From NCBI GenBank assembly GCA_002477945.1, contig DLLF01000019.1, positions 36,773 through 48,793 on the forward strand: a stretch of DNA of 12,021 nt, given 5' to 3'. Below are positions 1-7,140 of this stretch, piece after piece. The translations under genes were made by a program, and so were the position numbers. Position 1 is the first letter of the stretch. Each line of letters opens with the position of its first letter. The DNA comes from Bacteroidales bacterium UBA7569 (GTDB lineage: Bacteria; Bacteroidota; Bacteroidia; Bacteroidales; Paludibacteraceae). The notes beneath the pieces are model-generated. The model was not told the origin of the DNA, did not search any database, and was given only the letters and a program-made list of their open reading frames with translations.

Positions 1-57
1 GGCGGAATTAATTTGCAAAGCGCGTGTCAGAAGATCTGTTCCTTCCGGCATGCTGTC
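1..57 (+). repeat. Left copy of a 57-bp inverted repeat
   Basis: This is the left member of an inverted pair whose other copy is at 11965-12021. Comparing the first 57 bases with the reverse complement of the last 57 gives 52 matches. Bases 1-22 are identical and the mismatches are at positions 23, 25, 32, 41 and 53. The outer part contains two overlapping perfect palindromes, AATTAATT (6-13) and TTTGCAAA (12-19). Read on the minus strand, an ATG at 51-49 opens a frame, MPEGTDLLTRALQINSA, that stays open to the edge; its partner does the same. Since the repeat touches the window edge, it may continue outside. It may be a dispersed intergenic repeat or the 5' end of an outward gene; no function can be assigned. 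Confidence 0.9.
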
Positions 58-272
58 TAATGCGACCACTCAAGCACCCCTCATTGACCCCTGAACGAGA
101 GGTCGCGAATAAACTAATTAGCCAGAACTAATTGGACTTACAAAGCCAACCTGCTCTAAAACTTTATGAAAATGCAATGTCTGCCATGAAGAAATATGAC
201 TAAGACAAATAACCGGGAATAATGGGTGAAAGACGTAACTGGATTCTCCTCCCGACAAATTATCTACAAAAA

Positions 273-286
273 TTGTTACATAACAA
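273..286. promoter_or_regulatory. Perfect palindrome TTGTTA-CA-TAACAA, possible operator
   Basis: Two 6-base arms, TTGTTA at 273-278 and TAACAA at 281-286, are exact inverted copies with a two-base spacer. The site lies about 157 bases before the start of the first operon gene. Short A/T-rich dyads of this form are typical of binding sites for dimeric helix-turn-helix regulators such as the Crp/Fnr family. That link is inference from symmetry alone, and a chance palindrome cannot be excluded. Confidence 0.35.
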
Positions 287-300
287 CCCTAAAAACAGGG

Positions 301-357
301 AAACCGATTTGCCCGCTCCGAAAAAATGTTGTAATTTAGCGGTGAAAAAATCGGTTT
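301..357 (+). promoter_or_regulatory. Two-step hairpin in the operon leader
   Basis: The arms AAACCGATTT (301-310) and AAATCGGTTT (348-357) are perfect inverted copies. Inside them a second stem forms from CCGCT (313-317) and AGCGG (338-342), closing a 20-base A/T-rich loop. No T-run follows the structure, so it is not a standard intrinsic terminator on the plus strand. It ends about 85 bases before the first gene. It could be a leader RNA structure or a DNA-binding dyad. The pairing is certain, the role is not. Confidence 0.45.
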
Positions 358-442
358 GGTATCACGAATGGGTGTCCTTGCCGGTGATGAAGGTATTAGC
401 CGCTAAATAATAGGATCTTAACACTTAACAATAGTACCTGAT

Positions 443-1534
443 ATGTCACTTAACATTACGAATAACTTTTGCGTCATTATGGCGGGCGGAGTGGGGAGCC
501 GTTTTTGGCCCTATAGCCGGCAGGACAAGCCCAAACAGTTCCTCGATTTCTTCGGAACGGGCAAGTCGCTTTTGCAACTTACGGTAGATCGCTTTCTGCC
601 TGTCGTACCAAAAGAGCATATCCTTGTTGTTACCAATGTGCAATACAAAAAGTTGGTGCTCGATTGCTTTCCGTGGATGGACGAAACGCAAGTTCTGTGC
701 GAGCCGGCAAGGCGGAATACGGCACCCTGTATCGCTTATGCCGTAGCACGTATTCAGGCAATGGCTGACGAGGCGAATATCGTTATTGCGCCGTCCGACC
801 ATCTGGTTTTGCAGGAAGAGTCTTTTCGTGCAACCATCATGGAAGGCTTGGAATTTATCAGTGAGAACGACGCACTGCTTACCTTGGGTATGAAAGCAAC
901 ACGGCCTGAAACAGGCTATGGATATATCCAGATTGATACCGAAAACTCCCTCTGCGGAGTACGCAAGGTGAAAACGTTCACGGAAAAACCAAATCGGGAA
1001 CTGGCGGAAATGTTCCTGCGGAGCGGCGAATTTCTCTGGAACTCGGGAATGTTCCTCTGGAACTTGAAGGCTATTACGAAGGCAATGCAAACCTATCTTC
1101 CGGATATATGGGACAAATTCCGTGCAGGCGAACGGTTCATGGGTACCGATGCCGAAGAGGAATTCATACAGGAAATGTTCCCGTCTTGTGCTAATATCTC
1201 TATCGACTATGGCTTGATGGAAAAGGCGGACAACGTCTATGTGTTGGCGGCTGATTTCGGTTGGAGCGATCTGGGAACGTGGGGATCTCTCTACGAACAG
1301 TCCGGGAAAGACGGAGCGGGAAATGTCTCGCTCAGATGTGAAACGGCGTTCTATGACAGCCATGATAATATCGTGGTACTTCCCAAAGGAAAGTTGGCGG
1401 TCATTCAGGGGCTGGACGACTATATCGTAGCGGAGTCGGATAATGCCTTGCTCGTTTGCAGGAAGGATTGCGAACAGCAGATACGGCAGTTCGTCAACGA
1501 TGCACAAGTACGGTTCGATGGTAAATATAACTGA
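443..1534 (+). CDS. manC: Mannose-1-phosphate guanylyltransferase (GDP-mannose pyrophosphorylase)
   Basis: This cytoplasmic enzyme joins mannose-1-phosphate and GTP to give GDP-mannose and pyrophosphate, supplying mannosyl and fucosyl donors for surface glycans. The 363-residue protein is a nucleotidyltransferase domain throughout. The pyrophosphorylase signature AGGVGSRFWPYSR...PKQF lies at residues 14-33, EPARRNTAP at 87-95, PSDH at 117-120, ETGYGYI at 156-162, the sugar-phosphate-binding FTEKP at 179-183, WNSGMF at 199-204 and GWSDLGTW at 273-280. It lacks the C-terminal cupin (phosphomannose isomerase) domain of the bifunctional enzymes of about 470 residues, so it should be monofunctional. 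The ATG at 443 puts the signature at the usual distance from the N-terminus. It is the first gene of the likely operon; the next starts 8 bases after its stop. The gene symbol is by family, not by proven orthology. Confidence 0.93.
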   Translation: MSLNITNNFCVIMAGGVGSRFWPYSRQDKPKQFLDFFGTGKSLLQLTVDRFLPVVPKEHILVVTNVQYKKLVLDCFPWMDETQVLCEPARRNTAPCIAYAVARIQAMADEANIVIAPSDHLVLQEESFRATIMEGLEFISENDALLTLGMKATRPETGYGYIQIDTENSLCGVRKVKTFTEKPNRELAEMFLRSGEFLWNSGMFLWNLKAITKAMQTYLPDIWDKFRAGERFMGTDAEEEFIQEMFPSCANISIDYGLMEKADNVYVLAADFGWSDLGTWGSLYEQSGKDGAGNVSLRCETAFYDSHDNIVVLPKGKLAVIQGLDDYIVAESDNALLVCRKDCEQQIRQFVNDAQVRFDGKYN

Positions 1535-1542
1535 TCTCGTTT

Positions 1543-3504
1543 ATGTCATACCTTAATTTCGATAAAACTCTCCTTAATAACTTGGAACGGTCGCTGAGTA
1601 AAGAAATGATTCGTACCAATCGGGCAGGGGCGTACAATAGCACCACCCTCGTCGATTGCAATACGCGCAAGTATCATGGTCAGTTGGTGCTGCCGCTCCC
1701 CGAATTGAGCGACGACAACTATGTTCTGCTCAGTTCCCTCGACGAAACGGTCATTCAGCATGGGGCGGAGTTTAATCTTGGCATACACCAGTACGGCGAC
1801 AACGTTTTTGCACCCAACGGGCATAAGTATATCCGGCAGTTCGACTGTGAAGTCATAAGCCGTACAATCTACAGGGTGGGCGGAGTCATCCTTTCCAAGG
1901 AACGGATGCTTGTGAGTTTCGAACCGCGCGTATTGATCCGCTATACGCTGCTGGAAGCGCATTCCCCCACACGGCTTCGCTTCCGTCCGTTCCTTGCTTT
2001 CCGTTGTGTCAATTCGCTGACACACGAAAATAGTCTGGCAAACACGGACTGCCAACCTGTCGTTAATGGTGGGGCTTGCCGGATGTATCCGAATTTCCCT
2101 GCGCTCTATATGCAGTTCTCCAAGGCGGTCGAGTATCAGCATAATCCGCTTTGGTATAAGAATATAGAGTATATGAAAGAAAGAGAACGGGGCTTCGATT
2201 ACAAGGAAGACCTCTTCGTGCCGGGTTATTTCGAGTTGCCTGTGAAGAAAGGCGAATCGGTCATCTTCGCGGCAGGTATTACACCTGTCGTACCGCGTAC
2301 GCTCAAGCCGATTTGGGAAAAAGAACTTCAGCGGCGTATCGTGCGGACAGATATGTTCGCATGCTTGAAGAACTCGGCGGGACAGTTCTATAAGCGGGAG
2401 GGCGACAAGTGTCATCTCTTGGCAGGCTATCCTTGGTTCAAGGCATCTGCACGCGAACAGTTCTTCTCTCTCCCATCCTGTACGCTTATGATCAATCGCC
2501 CCGAATACTGGGAGGCTATCATGGATAAAACAGCAATAGAGGAAGTGTCCTCCTTCTTGGAAGACCCTTCGGCGCATACTCCCTTGCAAGGTATGGACGA
2601 ACCGGATGTGCTTCTGTGGTTCGTTCGGGCGATACAGCAATACGCCATCTTCTATTCGCTCAAGCAGGCTGCGCAAAAGTATGGGGATATTTGCGCAAAA
2701 GTGATGGATTTCATCCGCAAACAGCGGCATCCTCGTCTGTGGGTGCATGCCAATGGCTTGGTCTATGTCGATGGGAAAGACCGTCCGGCTACATGGATGA
2801 ATGCGGTGGAAAACGGCAAACCTATCACACCCCGTACCGGCTATGTGGTGGAGATTAATGCTTTGTGGTACAACGCACTGTGCTTCACGGCAAGTCTTCT
2901 TCGTGAGAACCAACGACTCCACGAAGCCGACCTCTTGGAGTCGCAGGCGGGTTTGGCAAAGAACTCTTTTGTGAATGTATTCTGGAACGGAGTCTATCTG
3001 TACGATTATGTCGTGGATGCCTATTGCGACAAAGAAGTACGGCCGAATCAGATATGGGCGGCTTCACTGCCGTTCTCACCCTTGGACCGCAAACAGAAAA
3101 AGGCGGTGGTCGATATATGTACCAAGGAACTGCTGACGCCCCGCGGCTTGCGTACACTCTCGCCGAAGAGCGGAAACTACCGCCCTGTCTATGTGGGCGG
3201 GCAGTTGGAAAGAGACCGTAATTTTCACAATGGACCCGTTTGGCCGTGTACTGTGGCAGCGTATGCAAGTGCCTACCTGAACCTCTATAAACAAAGCGGG
3301 CGCAGTTTTATGGAGCGGCTGCTCGTGGGATACGAGGTGGAAATGTCTGAATTGTGCATCGGTACGCTCAACGAACTTTACGACGGAAACCCGCCATACA
3401 ATGGTCACGGAGGAATGAGTTACGCACCAAGCGTGGCTGCCGTCATCAGTGTCATACACACTCTCGGACAATGGAACAATGATAATGCGCAATCAACTAA
3501 CTAA
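1543..3504 (+). CDS. Glycogen debranching enzyme, GH133 amylo-alpha-1,6-glucosidase family
   Basis: Members of this family remove the alpha-1,6-linked glucose at branch points of glycogen-like glucans in the cytoplasm. The 653-residue protein has the expected two parts. The N-terminal domain (about residues 15-240) carries NRAGAYNSTT (26-35) and RKYHG (42-46), matching the family pattern of glycine-rich loop then R-x-YHG. The C-terminal (alpha/alpha)6 domain (about 270-645) carries DEPDVLLWF (352-360), TWMN (417-420), TPRTGYVVEINALWYN (429-444), HNGPVWP (562-568) and NELYDGNPP (610-618). Two features are odd. The usual TWMD reads TWMN, with Asn420 in place of an Asp I believe acts as catalytic acid, and the usual RGCxAQAWS near the end reads HGGMSYAPS. 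These may mark a Bacteroidetes subgroup or a changed activity. It sits between manC and a GT4 gene with gaps of 8 and 12 bases. Confidence 0.92.
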   Translation: MSYLNFDKTLLNNLERSLSKEMIRTNRAGAYNSTTLVDCNTRKYHGQLVLPLPELSDDNYVLLSSLDETVIQHGAEFNLGIHQYGDNVFAPNGHKYIRQFDCEVISRTIYRVGGVILSKERMLVSFEPRVLIRYTLLEAHSPTRLRFRPFLAFRCVNSLTHENSLANTDCQPVVNGGACRMYPNFPALYMQFSKAVEYQHNPLWYKNIEYMKERERGFDYKEDLFVPGYFELPVKKGESVIFAAGITPVVPRTLKPIWEKELQRRIVRTDMFACLKNSAGQFYKREGDKCHLLAGYPWFKASAREQFFSLPSCTLMINRPEYWEAIMDKTAIEEVSSFLEDPSAHTPLQGMDEPDVLLWFVRAIQQYAIFYSLKQAAQKYGDICAKVMDFIRKQRHPRLWVHANGLVYVDGKDRPATWMNAVENGKPITPRTGYVVEINALWYNALCFTASLLRENQRLHEADLLESQAGLAKNSFVNVFWNGVYLYDYVVDAYCDKEVRPNQIWAASLPFSPLDRKQKKAVVDICTKELLTPRGLRTLSPKSGNYRPVYVGGQLERDRNFHNGPVWPCTVAAYASAYLNLYKQSGRSFMERLLVGYEVEMSELCIGTLNELYDGNPPYNGHGGMSYAPSVAAVISVIHTLGQWNNDNAQSTN

Positions 3505-3516
3505 TATCTCGTCACT

Positions 3517-4779
3517 ATGCAAGCATTGATGTTTGGGTGGGAATTCCCGCCGCATATATTGGGAGGATTAGGTACTGCCAGTTACGGACTTACCAAAGGT
3601 ATGGCGCAACAACCCGATATGCACATCACCTTTGTCATACCCAGACCATGGGGCGATGAAGATCAGTCCTTCCTGCGGATTATAGGTGCCGATACGGTCC
3701 CCGTCGTGTGGAAAGAAAACTCGTGGGAGTATGTCAATAGGCGGTTGCAAGGACGCATGAGTGCCGATGAGTATTTCTATCTTCGTCAGGGAATCCACTA
3801 CGACTATCGCAGGATAGGAACCGATGACCTCGGCTGCATCGCTTTCTCAGGGCGTTACCCTGATAATCTGCTGGAGGAGATCAGTAACTACGAAGCGGTG
3901 GCAAGCGTCTTGGCACATCAGTTGGATTTCGATATCATACACTCGCACGATTGGCTGACCTATCCCGCAGGGGTATTTGCCAAGCATATATCGGGCAAAC
4001 CGCTTGTCATACATGTGCATGCCACCGATTTCGACCGCTCGCGCGGAAATGTCAACCCCACGGTTTACGCTATCGAGAAACGGGGAATGGACGAATCCGA
4101 CCATATCATCTGTGTCAGCAATCTCACTCGCCAGACGGTTATCGAAAAATATGGACAGGATCCCCGCAAGGTCTCCACGGTTCACAATGCCGTCGAACCC
4201 CTGAAAGATGTGGAATCTTTCACCAAGACCCTGCGCAAGGACAAGGTGGTTACATTCCTCGGGCGCATCACTATGCAGAAGGGCCCTGAGTATTTTGTGG
4301 AGGCGGCGGCAAGAGTGTTGCAGAAAACCAAGGGCGTACGGTTTGTTATGGCTGGTTCGGGCGACATGATGAATCAGATGATCGACCTCGTGGCGCGCCG
4401 CGGTATAGCCGACCGTTTCCACTTCACGGGATTCTTGCGGGGGCGGCAGGTGCAGGAGATGTTGGCGGAAAGCGATGTCTATATCATGCCCTCCGTATCC
4501 GAACCGTTCGGTATCTCCCCGCTTGAGGCAATGCAAGTGGGTACGCCCACCATCATCTCGAAGCAGTCCGGCTGTGCCGAGATCCTGCAGCACGCCATCA
4601 AAACAGACTATTGGGACATTGACGCCATGGCGGACGCTGTCTATTCCATAGTGAAGTATCCTGCCATGTATAAGAGCCTTCGGGAATTAGGGCGTAAAGA
4701 AGTCGGGAATATCAGATGGTATGATGCAGGACTCAAGGTCAGAGCCATCTATGATGGAGTTATCAATCATACACTATAA
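3517..4779 (+). CDS. GT4-family glycosyltransferase, likely alpha-glucan (glycogen synthase-like)
   Basis: This cytoplasmic GT-B fold glycosyltransferase has 420 residues, a normal length for GT4. The N-terminal Rossmann half begins with FGWEFPPHILGGLGT (6-20), whose GGLG loop resembles the acceptor/phosphate loop of glycogen and sucrose synthases. HSHDW is at 142-146 and HATDFDR at 168-174. The C-terminal donor-binding half has LGR (248-250), QKGPEYF (254-260) and the E-x7-E motif EPFGISPLE (329-337), which binds the nucleotide sugar in retaining enzymes. Bacteroidetes genomes often annotate this type as glycogen synthase. Its place between a debranching enzyme and a GH57 protein supports a role in alpha-glucan synthesis or remodelling. 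The adjacent manC leaves open a GDP-mannose-dependent mannosyltransferase. The donor cannot be decided from sequence. Confidence 0.9.
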   Translation: MQALMFGWEFPPHILGGLGTASYGLTKGMAQQPDMHITFVIPRPWGDEDQSFLRIIGADTVPVVWKENSWEYVNRRLQGRMSADEYFYLRQGIHYDYRRIGTDDLGCIAFSGRYPDNLLEEISNYEAVASVLAHQLDFDIIHSHDWLTYPAGVFAKHISGKPLVIHVHATDFDRSRGNVNPTVYAIEKRGMDESDHIICVSNLTRQTVIEKYGQDPRKVSTVHNAVEPLKDVESFTKTLRKDKVVTFLGRITMQKGPEYFVEAAARVLQKTKGVRFVMAGSGDMMNQMIDLVARRGIADRFHFTGFLRGRQVQEMLAESDVYIMPSVSEPFGISPLEAMQVGTPTIISKQSGCAEILQHAIKTDYWDIDAMADAVYSIVKYPAMYKSLRELGRKEVGNIRWYDAGLKVRAIYDGVINHTL

Positions 4780-4803
4780 TCAACAACAGCAAAATCGGTT
4801 AAT

Positions 4804-6084
4804 ATGAAGAATATATGTTTCTGTTTCAGTCTCCATGCTCCGTACAGGCTGAAACGTTATCGCTTCTTTGAAATAGGACAGGATCATTACTATTATGATG
4901 ACATGCAGACCGAGGATAATATCACCTGGCTCTGCCAAACATCGTATATTCCTCTGTGCCGCACTCTGAAGGAAATGATCCAAGTATCAAACGGCAAGTT
5001 CAAGTGCGCCATCAGTGTATCGGGTATTATGCTCGAGATGTTGGAGCAGTTTGTTCCTGAAATGATTGACCTGCTGAAGGAACTTGCAGCCACCAAGTGC
5101 GTGGAGTTTGTGGCAACTCCTTATGCCTATTCGTTGGCGGCTGTGTACAATCAGAATGAGTTTGAAGAGCAACTCAAAGCACATCAGCACCTCACGCAGG
5201 AGTTGTTTGCACAGAAGTCAACCACCGTTTGGAATACCGAACTGCTCTTTTCCGACGAGATAGCAGGGGATCTGTCGAAACTCGGTTATAAGGCGGTCAT
5301 GACGGAAGGGGCGAAGCATATCCTCAGTTGGAAATCTCCCGACTATCTTTATTCGTCGGTTGCAGCACCCAAACTGAAGGTGTTGCTCCGCAATACCGCT
5401 CTCAGCGACGAGTTGGCATTCCACTTCTCGGATCCTGCATGGCACCGCTACCCGATGGATGCGCCCAAGTTTGCCCGGATTATCGACGGGTTGCCGCAGG
5501 AAGAACCCATCGTAAACATTTGGATGGGAGCGGAAACATTCGGTATCCGCCAGCAGGCGGGAACGGGTATATTTGATTTCATGAAAGCCTTGCCCTACTA
5601 TCTGCTGGAGAAGAACATCGGCTTCATGATGCCGCAGGAAGTTGCCAGAAAACTTACTTCGGTTGATTCTGTCTCCGTTCCTTATCCGCTCACGTGGGCA
5701 GGTGAAGCCAAAGACCTGGCTCCCTACAATGGCAATGACTTGCAGCAGGAAGCCATCCACAAACTTTATGCAGTGGCGGAACGGGTGCATCTCTGCCAGG
5801 ACAAACGGCTCAAACGGGATTGGCTGTTGCTTCAAGCCGTTGATCATCTCCGCTACATGAACCATGTGGATGCCGAAGGAACAAACTACGAGTCGGCTTA
5901 TGAGGCATTCACTAACTATATGAACGTACTTGCCGACTTCCTTCAGTTGGTGGACGAGCAGTATCCTACCACGATCGACAACGAAGAACTGAACGAGTTG
6001 CTCACCACCATCAATAACCAGGAGAAAGAGATAGCCCGCTTGGAAACGGAAGTGAAACGGCTCAAAAAGAAATCAAAGGAGTAA
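4804..6084 (+). CDS. GH57 alpha-amylase-like protein lacking the proton-donor Asp
   Basis: Active GH57 enzymes cleave or transfer alpha-glucans with a Glu nucleophile and an Asp proton donor. The five GH57 conserved regions are visible in this 426-residue protein: LHAPYRL (10-16, usually HQP), VEFVATPYAYS (100-110), VWNTELLFSD (142-151) with nucleophile Glu146, MGAETFG (241-247), and TWAGEAKDL (297-305). The fourth region normally reads MDYETFGEH. Here Gly242 replaces the Asp and IR replaces EH, so the proton donor is missing. From memory, a group of alpha-amylase-like GH57 homologues with incomplete catalytic residues has been described, including Bacteroidetes members; this protein fits that group. 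Residues about 394-426 are a charged, leucine/isoleucine-spaced helix likely to form a coiled coil, suggesting oligomerisation or partner binding. There is no signal peptide. It may be a glucan-binding or regulatory partner of the upstream enzymes. Confidence 0.9.
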   Translation: MKNICFCFSLHAPYRLKRYRFFEIGQDHYYYDDMQTEDNITWLCQTSYIPLCRTLKEMIQVSNGKFKCAISVSGIMLEMLEQFVPEMIDLLKELAATKCVEFVATPYAYSLAAVYNQNEFEEQLKAHQHLTQELFAQKSTTVWNTELLFSDEIAGDLSKLGYKAVMTEGAKHILSWKSPDYLYSSVAAPKLKVLLRNTALSDELAFHFSDPAWHRYPMDAPKFARIIDGLPQEEPIVNIWMGAETFGIRQQAGTGIFDFMKALPYYLLEKNIGFMMPQEVARKLTSVDSVSVPYPLTWAGEAKDLAPYNGNDLQQEAIHKLYAVAERVHLCQDKRLKRDWLLLQAVDHLRYMNHVDAEGTNYESAYEAFTNYMNVLADFLQLVDEQYPTTIDNEELNELLTTINNQEKEIARLETEVKRLKKKSKE

Positions 6085-6133
6085 GAACAAGAAAGTAACA
6101 TAATTTTATAACCATAATACAGTATTCACAACA

Positions 6134-7132
6134 ATGGACATACTACAACAAATGCTTAAGCGTGCGCAGGCTAATCCTCAGCGCATTGTGTTGCCCGAAG
6201 GAGACGAACCCCGTACCTTGGAGGCGGCAAACATTATTCTTCGGGACAAAGTGGCGAAGTTAATCCTTATCGGTGACCCCGACAAGATCAAGGGAATGGC
6301 ACACGACAAGGGTTATGAGTATATCTCACAAGCCGAGATTCTCAATCCTAAGACGGATCCCCGCATGGAGGGCTACGCCCAATTGCTCTATGAACTGAGG
6401 AAGAAGAAGGGGATGACGGAAGAAGAAGCCCGCCTGAAGGCGCAAGATCCTCTCTATTTGGGTTGTTTGATGATAAAGAGCGGGGATGCCGACGGCGAAC
6501 TGGCAGGTGCAAGAGGTACAACTGCCGACACCATCCGCCCTGCATTCCAGATTCTGAAGACCAAACCGGGAGTTGGTATAGTGTCGGGTGCATTTCTGAT
6601 GTTTACCCCTGCTCATCAGTTGGGCGAGGACGGCTTCCTGGTATTTGCCGATTGTGCTGTCAACCCATGCCCGAATGCACAGGAGTTGGCGCAGATAGCC
6701 ATATCCACTGCAGAAACGGCTCGTACGTTGGCAGGCATAGAACCACGGGTTGCCATGCTTTCGTTCTCAACCAAAGGAAGTGCCAAGCACGAACTGATAG
6801 ACAAGGTGACGGAGGCTACTCATTTGGCGAAGGAGATGGCTCCTGACTTGGCTCTGGACGGCGAGTTGCAGGCAGATGCGGCTCTTGTGGAGACAGTAGG
6901 CAGACTCAAAGCCCCCGGCAGCCCTGTGGCAGGAAAGGCAAACGTACTTGTTTTCCCCGACTTGCAGGCAGGTAACATAGGTTACAAGTTGGTGGAACGT
7001 TTCTCAGGAGCCAATGCCATTGGTCCTATTCTGCAAGGTATAGCCGCTCCCGTGAACGACTTGAGCCGCGGCTGCAAGGTGGATGACATCGTACAAATGA
7101 TAATAATAACAGCCAATCAGGCTATCAAATAG
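6134..7132 (+). CDS. pta: Phosphate acetyltransferase
   Basis: Phosphotransacetylase converts acetyl-CoA and phosphate to acetyl phosphate and CoA, the first step of acetate formation in fermentation. The 332-residue protein is the short form: only the PTA/PTB catalytic domain, without the N-terminal regulatory domains of the roughly 700-residue enterobacterial enzyme. Recognisable segments are RIVLPEGDEPRTL (17-29), ARGTTADTIRPAF (126-138), SGAFLM (151-156), DGELQADAA (242-250) and PVNDLSRGCKVDDIV (306-320). The last contains the Ser-Arg pair (311-312) and Asp318, matching active-site residues known in the Methanosarcina enzyme. The start at 6134 gives a normal N-terminus. It lies 49 bases after the GH57 gene with no visible terminator between, so it may be read with that operon or from its own promoter. 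The next gene, ackA, begins 8 bases after its stop. Confidence 0.97.
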   Translation: MDILQQMLKRAQANPQRIVLPEGDEPRTLEAANIILRDKVAKLILIGDPDKIKGMAHDKGYEYISQAEILNPKTDPRMEGYAQLLYELRKKKGMTEEEARLKAQDPLYLGCLMIKSGDADGELAGARGTTADTIRPAFQILKTKPGVGIVSGAFLMFTPAHQLGEDGFLVFADCAVNPCPNAQELAQIAISTAETARTLAGIEPRVAMLSFSTKGSAKHELIDKVTEATHLAKEMAPDLALDGELQADAALVETVGRLKAPGSPVAGKANVLVFPDLQAGNIGYKLVERFSGANAIGPILQGIAAPVNDLSRGCKVDDIVQMIIITANQAIK

Positions 7133-7140
7133 TGAGTATA

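Larger units (their letters stand above)
58..442. other. Gene-free left flank upstream of the mannose/glucan operon
   Basis: I find no convincing gene in these 385 bases. The stretch holds a stem-loop next to the repeat (arms GCGACC at 62-67 and GGTCGC at 101-106), a perfect palindrome at 273-286 and a hairpin at 301-357, the latter two described separately. A 23-codon open tail at 132-203 reads LDLQSQPALKLYENAMSAMKKYD then stop, but an in-frame stop lies immediately upstream, so at best it is a gene remnant. I do not see a good Bacteroides-type promoter (TTTG about 20 bases before TAnnTTTG) before the gene starting at 443. The promoter may therefore be weak, atypical or outside the window. 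Confidence 0.6.

Noticed and set aside
1..57. Inward-reading frames through the repeat copies
   Set aside because: All five differences between the copies change the amino acid in this frame and the left copy stops right after the repeat, which argues against coding.
132..203. Open tail LDLQSQPALKLYENAMSAMKKYD before a stop
   Set aside because: It has protein-like composition, but an in-frame stop immediately upstream and no start codon before residue 16 make a real gene unlikely. It could be a decayed fragment and nothing more can be shown.
222..410. A 62-codon plus-strand frame in the left flank
   Set aside because: It has no recognisable motif and runs through the 301-357 hairpin. It also has no start-region signal, so I treat it as chance.
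446..1507. A 353-codon open frame on the minus strand opposite manC, with similar long ones at 1546-2922, 3847-4593 and 5218-5865
   Set aside because: They lie opposite well-identified genes, have no recognisable motifs and are rich in residues expected from reverse-complemented codons. They are shadows of the real genes.
7132..7140. GTG start for acetate kinase overlapping the pta stop
   Set aside because: The ATG at 7141 gives the canonical N-terminus and puts catalytic residues at the numbers known for the family.
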